Of a DNA stretch of 64,000 bases, positions 59,101-64,000 are shown piece after piece. This DNA is from Plazaster borealis (Eukaryota; Echinodermata; Asteroidea; Forcipulatida; Labidiasteridae): NCBI GenBank assembly GCA_021014325.1, contig CM037469.1, forward strand, positions 19,181,701-19,245,700. Reading direction: 5' to 3'. Each line of letters starts with the position of its first letter. The first letter of the stretch is position 1. A program made the position numbers and the translations under genes. The notes under the pieces are model-generated. The model saw only the letters and a list, made by a program, of their open reading frames with translations, was not told the DNA's origin and did no database searches.

Positions 59101-62100
59101 CTTTGCTGTATCAACCCTTTTTTATGATTTCTAAAATGCTAAATGTTTCCTTTGCTACATATGTAACCATTTTGCCCCGCCCTATTTTATCAAAAATACT
59201 ATCACTTATTTCATTTTTAAACTGTGGTTTAAGTCAGGTATATGTCAAGTTGTTCCTCTGTAGGTACAAAGACAATCTCTACATACTCCACTCTACTGAT
59301 TACCACTATCTTATCGTTCACTTTACACAAGGTAACATGCAATTATAAATGGCTGTTTTTCTTGATTTGGGTTACAGCAACAGATTCCAAGAGTATCCTG
59401 AAGATGATCAGAGCGCACTGATCAAAACGTCGAGGTGTTAAACCACTGGTTCTTTTCAAAACCACCACAGTTCATCAAGAGATGTATTACTTGGTGTTTC
59501 AGCAAACATCACTTGATTGATTTAGGTTATTACCGAACTTGAAGCTTCAGTCTAAACCCTGCGATCTTTGTTAACGTACCGATATGAGGTAGGGTGATTT
59601 CCTGTCCCGATTCAGTGATATTGGAATAAACAGCTGGACTGTCAAAGACTTCCGTCATCTGGTCACCATGGCTTCCTGACAGTTTTCTCACCTGTAGGTC
59701 AAAGTCTTTGATACCAGAAAGGCCGTCGACCCAGCCTTCCCACGTGACCGTAACAATTGCCTTTTAAAATAAGTATTATAATGACAATTAATATGATTCA
59801 AACATTTCATGCAGTGCAATATTATTTAACAGAATTCAATACTTTCAATCGCTTCAACAACAGATTAACACTTTCAACTCACGCCAGTATTTGGATTTTC
59901 AATGTCATTATGACAGGGGAACATATAATGTGCCCTAAGAAATCTTACTTCTGAAGTGACGTCATCCCCAGCATGCAACATAGTTGTTCGGCATCCGCTG
60001 ATGATATCCACACAGTGGTTTGGGTCATCGAGGTCAAAGGTGAAGGTTGAGAACCCTGACGTCGTCCCGCCCGTGTAGTAACGGGTAATGATTGCGTTTG
60101 AATTGTCCCCATCGTACAGCTTCATGAATCCACCACTGACTGATGTGACGTCATACCTTAGTCTGAAAAGTCAATTTTAACAAAGAAAATATCGTGACGG
60201 AAATCATAAATTTGTTACGTCGCCATCGCCATGAACTGACACACACCAACCATACTAGAAAACACTTTACCGATCGACGAAAACAGCGTCTAAACGCTTT
60301 TAAAAAAACCACTATCCTTCAAAATGTCATGTTTTTTTCAGCTGGTTTTCTTACAGAGGACACTTGGTGCTTTGAACTTGATATAACAAGTTGCGAATGT
60401 TTTACGTCCTAAATTTACGTCCTAAAGTGGTGTCAGTTCGTGGCGTCAGTGGCGAATTATACGAAAGAGACTTTGTCTCATTCACACACTATTTTGGTAT
60501 TCGCCATCGGAAGTACAGTTTTGTTCTTAATTGATGTTTTTTCAGCAGCACATATTTGTGAATAACTTTTCGCCTCGTGAATTATATGCTCACAATATTA
60601 TTTGCAACTAATTCCACGACGTCCCATGTTATTCGCACATAATTATTCGCGATATTCCCTTCATGGCCACCTCCATCACTTACATATCTCCACTGGCAGG
60701 CGTCCATGAATTATAGTTGATCTGGAAAGTACGATCACATGTAACACTGGAACTCACAGGATTGTCAGGAGACCCGGCCGCTGGACAGGATACCGATATC
60801 GCGATTGAATACGTGCTTGTTCCAGCTCCTGGGGTAAGGTCAAAAGAAGTATAAACTTTGTAAAATTGAATTCCCTTTTGTTAGTTACTTTTGTGAAGAA
60901 TTGTTATTGTAAAGATATATGTTTGCTTTCTCTTATACTTTTTCTAATTTGCAGTGAACCATTTGAATAGCCCATTAGAGCCTTCAGTCCGATTCTAAAT
61001 TGCATTCTGTTCATTGACCTCGTTAATGTAAGAAAGCAAAGGGCATTTTGAATAAAGGTACACACCGGCTGACCCAAACATAACTCTACAAATATTCCAG
61101 GAGTAGATTAGAACCCTAAAAGAAACCACAAAATGTGTCCGTTTTCGAGCATTTCTCAAAAATAGTTAGGTCACGTGATTTAACTGGATTTTCGGTTTGC
61201 ATAAAACACACCTTCCAACCGTTTAAAAGTTAATTACTTATTTAATTAATCATGAGTATTGACAAAATAGACATGTGCTCAGATTATGGATAAGAGTGAC
61301 TCATAATTAAGAAAAATCGAAGGTACGATTCAATAGAACGGTTGGGAACTCACGATTTACAACTGCAGTAACTTTCGCCGACACAACGCCTAGTCTTACA
61401 CTTTGAATGTACGGATGACCACTGCCTGGAGCTGAGAGATGGGTGGGTTGGTACGAGCTTCTCCATACAATCTGAATTTCAGTGAAGTCTCTCACGTTCG
61501 TGTAGACCGTATCCGTACTGCCCTGGACGGTCGGTGATTCTAAGGTAGTGGTGCCCTTCTTCAGGTATGCACGATGCTCTGACAGTCTGGGTGTTTGACT
61601 AGTAGCCACTATTGTTTAAAGTATAACGGAAGTGAAAACGTACTTTACTTTAAAACAGTCGATTAACTTACTAGTCTTTCAAATCCAAAAAGTCGATTGG
61701 GAGCAAATACATTCCTATGTTCCTACTTAACTTAAACAACGCAACGCATTTTCAATCGTTATAATTTTAACTTACTCGTTCTGCAGTCAGTTCCAGAGAA
61801 CCCAGCGGTACATGAACACCTGGCGTCTGTGCAAGACCCCGGGTAGCAGGCGTTGCTGTCCGTCCTCCATGAACATTGCTCTGGGAGGAAATAGTTTTGA
61901 GAATGCAATAGTTTCGAGAATAACAAAGTAGTAAGGAAGCATTGTATAAACTCGGAGAATGAAGAGGCAATATTGATATATATCCGAAGACTCAAAACCC
62001 TGCTAATTACGATCCGTTGGAAATTCCATCAGGTCATAACCTGTAATTCAGCTGCAGTTAAAAAAAAGTATATATTTAAATTGTTCATGAAATTCCGTGA

Positions 62101-63426
62101 TAAACGTCTTGAGGGCCCCATCCCAGAGGAGTGCAGCATTTTTCAAATTAATAATTTCTTAAAATCATTTAGGATGACAGTCTATACTGCGCAAATAATG
62201 TATTTTTAAGAATTAATAGAAACAATACAAAAGAAGTCCAAAGTATGCAGAAGTATGCAGAGCACTCTGGTTACTGGCTGAGGCCATGGTGGATTATGAC
62301 TGCAGCCCAGTAGTAGGGGTGGTAACATTATACAATTATGCAAGTTAGTGTGTCAATACACATGCCTAGTATCCATAAATGCTACAACTTTACTTCTCCC
62401 ACCATGATGAGTAAATGCTTTTTCAAATTGTTATATGGACTGGAAATGGGCCATCTGCAAAATTGGGATGCTTTTAATGTTGCATATTTTGCAGCTGTTT
62501 GGTGCAAAAGCAATCTAACCAGTGCAGCTGCTTCTACACAAGGGGTAAAATGAAATGTTGTGTAGCAACGTACTGATTGTTCTGATCGGTTTTTTCTGGT
62601 CCTATTTCACAGGCCCGTTCAGTGTAACATTTTGAAAGGCACAAACAAGTTGATGACATTGCTGTTTACGAGTACTGTGGTAACTTAGGTCGCTTTTAAG
62701 GTAAATCCAAATAGCACAAATAGCAATTTAAGGGAAACATCGTGGCGTAACGTCTTTGCGACTTTGGGCCAAAGTCATCCTCAGGTACTCCATGAAATTG
62801 GATCCCAACATTCGCAAGGCCCGTGTCCAAATTGGCGGTGTTTCGATGGCTAGAAATCCCCAGATATTTACAGAAATTGTTACTCACTAGTGCATTGCGT
62901 CTGGTCGTTCGTCTTCTTGTAGGCCGAACCATGAGAATTAGGGCCAAATTCACCGTCGCAGTGCTCGCACTTCTGATCATTGCTGTTAGTGCAGAACTCG
63001 GATAGACAGTTGTCGATTTGTGTGCACCCTTTAAAGCAAATTAATCGGTGCAAAAAAAAAAATCTTAAATAAACAAATTTTCAGTAAATTATTGTTATCA
63101 CAATACAGTGCTCCATCTCGTGTTGTTCAGTCAGGGGATTGAAGTTATTTATTTATTTGTTATATTATTTATTTTCTTATTAATTCTTGTTATTATTATT
63201 ATTTTATTATTATTATTATATTATTGTTATTATTATTATTATTTTTATTTTATTTTGTTTATTATTTTTTGGGGGGTGGGGGGGGGGGTGGGGGAGTCAA
63301 AGACTGTACTTACTACTACAGCGCGGCGAATAGTAACCGCGGTCGCAATTACTGCAAGAATTAGGACCAGTACATGTACCTCCGTGAGGACAGGTTGTAG
63401 ATCCAAAGCATACACACGCAACAACT
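35795..63426 (-). CDS. Gene B: giant, probably secreted FN3-like repeat protein with EGF modules (5' part off the window)
   Basis: Fifty-two exons can be joined from 63426 down to the TGA at 35797-35795. All intron phases are compatible and there is no internal stop (about 10.1 kb, about 3,366 residues). The first visible exon starts inside a codon, so the start lies to the right of the window. Order: EGF-like Cys-rich modules, a mixed beta-rich region, roughly 17-18 FN3-like repeats of the same family as gene A, a DUF642/galactose-binding-like domain, three more FN3-like repeats, stop. No transmembrane helix, GPI-type tail or cytoplasmic domain is visible, unlike gene A. A matrix or secreted adhesion role is inferred from architecture. 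I do not recognise a named orthologue. Exon lists are in the module entries. Confidence 0.87.
38985..39851 (-). CDS. Gene B exons 45-46: repeat end plus DUF642/galactose-binding-like domain
   Basis: Exons: 39681-39851 (or 39606-39851) and 38985-39508. Exon 45 closes a repeat (RYYSRVSAVDAAGRAS, VVDVTPPEPQNS) and starts a new domain with NLIVNPSFEG. Exon 46 has a Ser/Thr/Asn-rich insert and then FLSLHGSISQTFNSTPGSHY, RVLFFTSHV, a tryptophan strand SIQWHEQRFYFTASE and the close GRSNGILLDNIQV. The N-terminal N-L-I-V-N-x-S-F-E and C-terminal L-L-D-N-I-x-V are characteristic of DUF642 and related galactose-binding-like carbohydrate modules. Two donors in the same phase exist for exon 45. The longer form adds 25 residues, including two Cys (IECNLNVWYRDCKIP). 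The acceptor at 39508 is chosen because the nearer AG would put a stop in frame. Confidence 0.76.
40245..41761 (-). CDS. Gene B exons 41-44: FN3-like repeats
   Basis: Exons: 41622-41761, 41302-41443, 40869-41075, 40245-40448. Exon 41: KYHVYVRAWYNANTYAVF then SDGVTPDIKAPEIS. Exon 42: LYLSWEGVFRGDEISRYEVS and LSTFKG. Exon 43: YRYYSNVRAINKAGLRTLR and VDLIQPDAGLVFDG. Exon 44: ASWHGFTDLESYIDHYEWCV then GRTLDPTDDS. Exons 42-44 show the standard split: phase 1 introns within the repeat and after the linker. Confidence 0.84.
42298..44118 (-). CDS. Gene B exons 38-40: Cys-rich connector and FN3-like first half
   Basis: Exons: 43941-44118, 42799-42949, 42298-42425. Exon 38 has the compact Cys array RRCQSTTCEGHCACAPIHRS followed by CDPLQEC. 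Exon 39 has VLDVVDLNFDDVNKLIDIDD and ends MAAAWRVNEQKGLDIMW. Exon 40 continues YEWSIGDDSSS and NERVWFDIGQENHTI, the first-half landmark Y-E-W-x-x-G. Similar Cys clusters interrupt repeats in exon 11 of this gene and in exons 18, 27-28 and 32 of gene A. The intron 42950-43940 carries the repeat at 43025-43637. Confidence 0.8.
43025..43637. repeat. Hairpin-headed repeat with a 145-base tandem array
   Basis: A hairpin ATGCCCCGCCGGCGAAGCAG / GAAGGGGCAT at about 43028 is followed by GT-rich sequence, then two full units and one partial unit of an exact 145-base period. Unit starts TTGTCCGAGCGAT, TTGTCCGAGTGAT and TTGTCTAAGCAAT lie at 43279, 43424 and 43569. Units share GGCATATCAACTCCAAACTT. It lies in gene B intron 38. 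Confidence 0.7.
44261..45785 (-). CDS. Gene B exons 33-37: FN3-like repeats, all phase 0
   Basis: Exons: 45666-45785, 45360-45488, 44978-45112, 44484-44690, 44261-44404. Exon 33: FFWKFDDPESGIKDQYVSVS. Exon 34: GSRYVITVVACNHAGLCTEA. Exon 35: VDGSSPTVGSFAAWTWSAA, a truncated linker-like start followed by a Thr/Ser/Glu-rich stretch ending VTRTTT. Exon 36: ALAWLGFADLHSGISHYFVS and VGRTYGGSELTP. Exon 37: NNHYLYVSVWAVNG. Five consecutive exons are multiples of three bases in phase 0, so any of them could be skipped without a frameshift. Confidence 0.82.
45978..46075 (-). repeat. SINE tail fragment
   Basis: On the - strand it reads GCGCTTTGAGACACCCATCG, then AAGCGCTATATAAGAACTGC and an ATT-rich end, like the tail of 24832-25268. 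Confidence 0.6.
46238..52688 (-). CDS. Gene B exons 19-32: FN3-like repeats
   Basis: Exons: 52550-52688, 52158-52337, 51792-51907, 51079-51369, 50775-50940, 49996-50211, 49676-49887, 49295-49400, 49035-49151, 48580-48718, 48026-48206, 47503-47779, 46921-47110, 46238-46565. Landmarks: TYYFTVRATSEVGSVNV (19); RVAVRGYNKAGLSS (23); VDTTPPTPGSVWIG (25); HHSGIKYYEYAIG (26-27); HTYYAVIK (27); IDTTPPTVSD (28); DMESGIAYFEWAVGSHPGHA (29); VEESPPVAGHVFDG plus FWEGFHDPHSTLLGYSL (30); TYYVTVTACNAADLC plus VDDSPPLVGRVYDG (31); HWWGFHDPHSGLSYYEWRAG plus YITVRAYNRIG and VDSSPPQ (32). The donor of exon 30 is GTACAC (before 47503), the only site that fits both phase and repeat homology. Exon 26 uses an acceptor two bases upstream of the more obvious AG. 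Confidence 0.83.
50603..50677. repeat. Short dispersed repeat, inverted copy of 32178-32257
   Basis: GCGAAGGACCCCAGATGTCT and CTTACCGTAGACATAGG match the reverse complement of the intergenic copy. It lies in the intron downstream of gene B exon 23. Confidence 0.6.
53043..58409 (-). CDS. Gene B exons 9-18: FN3-like repeats
   Basis: Exons: 58043-58409, 57618-57744, 57331-57501, 57004-57210, 55508-55782, 55080-55224, 54478-54696, 53974-54124, 53371-53654, 53043-53246. Landmarks: FWVEARDIAGHFV with linker HADSSPPIIEDF (exon 9); HSGVRTIEWRLFD (10); CDPVTCSCVPVGDC insert plus YYIRLTVTNQAGLVTS (11); linker VDASPPQAGVVHDG and HWEGFFDRESGVEFYEY (12); MYFITVIAYNLALEPS plus IDTSPPELS (13); SWSGSDAESSISDYAIGLS (15); IIVDTTRPMFVGRIL (16); YYISVKAENGAGLSTVG plus VLDVPPSG (17); AQWFGFEHPYLDINYEVAVS (18). 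Exon 18 joins exon 19 in phase 0, giving the expected LDLTPFK-TYYFTVRA continuity. The intron between exons 12 and 13 (55783-57003) is full of local repeats. Confidence 0.84.
55870..56970. repeat. Degenerate satellite, tandem duplication and homopolymer junction in gene B intron 12
   Basis: The core TGCTTGACCATAGCTAC recurs at about 55955, 56014, 56784, 56845 and 56923 (spacing about 60-78), interrupted by unrelated sequence. Within that sequence, about 100 bases starting near 56345 (CAATTACTGGTTGCTCAATG) recur about 220 bases later (CAATTACTGGGTAACTAGAG). A run of about 20 T followed immediately by about 20 G (56140-56182) marks a likely sequencing-difficult spot. Confidence 0.65.
58706..61608 (-). 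CDS. Gene B exons 4-8: mixed beta-rich ectodomain
   Basis: Exons: 61354-61608, 60684-60828, 59949-60162, 59580-59760, 58706-58999. Exon 4 gives TNVRDFTEIQIVWRSSYQPT and VRLGVVSAKVTAVVN. Exon 5 contains two Cys (ISVSCPAAGSPD, VTCDRTFQINYNSW). Exon 6 gives MKLYDGDNSNAIITRYYTGG and two Cys. Exon 7 returns to the FN3-like first half (TVTWEGWVDGLSGIKDFDLQ). Exon 8 has VYSIVLTVVDNAGNTRLSRR, an Ig/FN3-like closing strand with the common V-V-D-N-A-G-N motif, and then a long loop. Apart from exons 7-8 I cannot assign a family. Confidence 0.76.
59397..59445 (+). repeat. Possible Penelope-like element end with hammerhead-like core
   Basis: CCTGAAGATGATCAG, then AGCGCA, then CTGATCAAAACGTCGAGG: a CUGANGA-like box, a 6-7 bp stem with a short loop and an A-rich AAAAC-GUC box. 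This arrangement recalls the hammerhead-derived CTGAAGA...GAAACGTCG motif at the ends of Penelope-like retroelements. The usual GAAA is changed to AAAA here, so activity is doubtful. It lies in gene B intron 7. Confidence 0.35.
61776..63426 (-). CDS. Gene B exons 1-3: EGF-like, Cys-rich modules
   Basis: Exons (5' to 3'): 63314-63426, 62888-63028, 61776-61880. Exon 1 reads VVACVCFGSTTCPHGGTCTG followed by NSCSNCDRGYYSPRC, an EGF-like spacing. The correct frame is the Cys-rich one, which differs from the longest open frame on this stretch and is confirmed by phase 1 continuity. Exon 2 reads CTQIDNCLSEFC, then KCEHCDGEFGP, a more irregular Cys module. Exon 3 reads CYPGSCTDARCSCTAGFSG followed by TDC, a standard EGF C-terminal half. 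All three introns are phase 1, the usual phase for shuffled EGF modules. Confidence 0.83.
63145..63296. repeat. ATT/TTA microsatellite followed by a G-rich run
   Basis: About 110 bases of TTATTATT-type repeat, then a G-run (GGGGGGTGGGGGGGGGGTGG-like). It starts 18 bases below the donor end of gene B exon 1. Length is likely polymorphic or assembly-dependent. Confidence 0.7.
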
Positions 63427-64000
63427 CTGCAAATGAAGGAACGTTTATAAACATTTCAGATGTGCAACTCGGTTTATAGTAAATAATGTTATTATTTGGT
63501 TCAGTATATCATTTTATGTTAAAATTTAAAGTTATGAAACTAGACAACCTTACCCCGGTTTTGTCGTGTGAAAAAAAAGACAAGGGGAAAAGGCCACGAT
63601 TGAGCGTGGCAACAGATCGCCGCAAGTATTTCGCCATTGCAGATTGATTATAATAAACTAAACAAGCAAATATTAAAAAGTAGCGTAAATAGAAAAAAAA
63701 AATATATATATTCAAAAACACAGGCCACTGTTTTAGAGAATCAGCCTTAGAGAATCCAGTTGCTATCCGCCATTTTTCAGCAAAAACATAAAATAACCTA
63801 AAACAACATAAGTTTCATCGACTATTCGTTGGCCCGAAAAAAATGGAAAACAACAAGCTCAAAATATATTTAAAACAAATTGATACAGTTTAAACCCTTA
63901 AATACGGGCTGAAAACATAAAATCCAAGATGGCCACCAAATATGGCGACCATTCTGAGTTCCTTCAATGCACGTAATATACCTTTCCATTGTTGATAAAC
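63427..64000. other. Right-edge sequence, no exon found
   Basis: On the - strand this is upstream of the first visible gene B exon, so it should be intron. I see no Cys-rich or FN3-like coding stretch with splice sites here. The sequence is AT-rich and contains no repeat that I recognise. Confidence 0.5.

Noticed and set aside
63245..63454. Long - strand open frame starting MFINVPSFAELLRVYALD
   Set aside because: It is a shadow of gene B exon 1. The Cys-rich EGF frame fits the splice phases, and this one does not.

Overview
The window is animal (eukaryotic) genomic DNA: short exons (mostly 80-300 bases) with GT/AG borders, AT-rich introns, tRNA-derived SINEs, several terminal-inverted-repeat (TIR) elements and no bacterial-type gene packing. 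The repeat families (SINEs ending in a GCGCTATATAAGAGCCCA + ATT tail, TIR elements beginning AAAGGCATCGTACACG or AGACCCCTTGCA) and the giant FN3-like proteins look like an echinoderm, perhaps a sea star. That is an impression from memory, not a database result.

Two very large genes face each other tail to tail. Gene A (+ strand) enters from the left edge and ends at a TAA at 29526-29528. I could join 50 exons (50-29528) with every splice phase compatible and no internal stop, giving about 3,190 residues in the window. Gene B (- strand) enters from the right edge and ends at a TGA at 35797-35795. I could join 52 exons (63426-35795), again all phase-compatible, giving about 3,366 residues. The start codon of each gene lies outside the window.

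Both proteins are built mainly from one divergent fibronectin-III-like repeat: a first half around 'W-x-G-F-x-D-x-x-S-G-I-x-x-Y-x-W-x-x-G', a second half around 'Y-Y-x-T-V-R-A-x-N-x-A-G-L', then a linker 'S-D-G-x-x-V-D-x-T-P-P-x-x-G-x-V-x-D-G'. Gene A continues through a probable beta-sandwich region with a Cys-rich and Ser/Thr-rich insert, a segment with two polybasic (furin-like) sites, cadherin-like repeats, two EGF-like modules, one transmembrane helix and a cytoplasmic tail ending in a class I PDZ ligand (ETQL). It is therefore a type I membrane protein. Gene B starts in the window with EGF-like modules, runs through about 17-18 repeats with one DUF642/galactose-binding-like domain, and stops directly after a final FN3-like repeat without a membrane anchor. 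It is therefore probably secreted.

The 6.3 kb between the two stops (29529-35794) holds polyadenylation signals and mobile-element copies but no gene that I can support. The introns carry further SINE, TIR and satellite-like repeats, including two nested insertions involving the same two families. Functions beyond 'extracellular adhesion/matrix-type protein' are inference.
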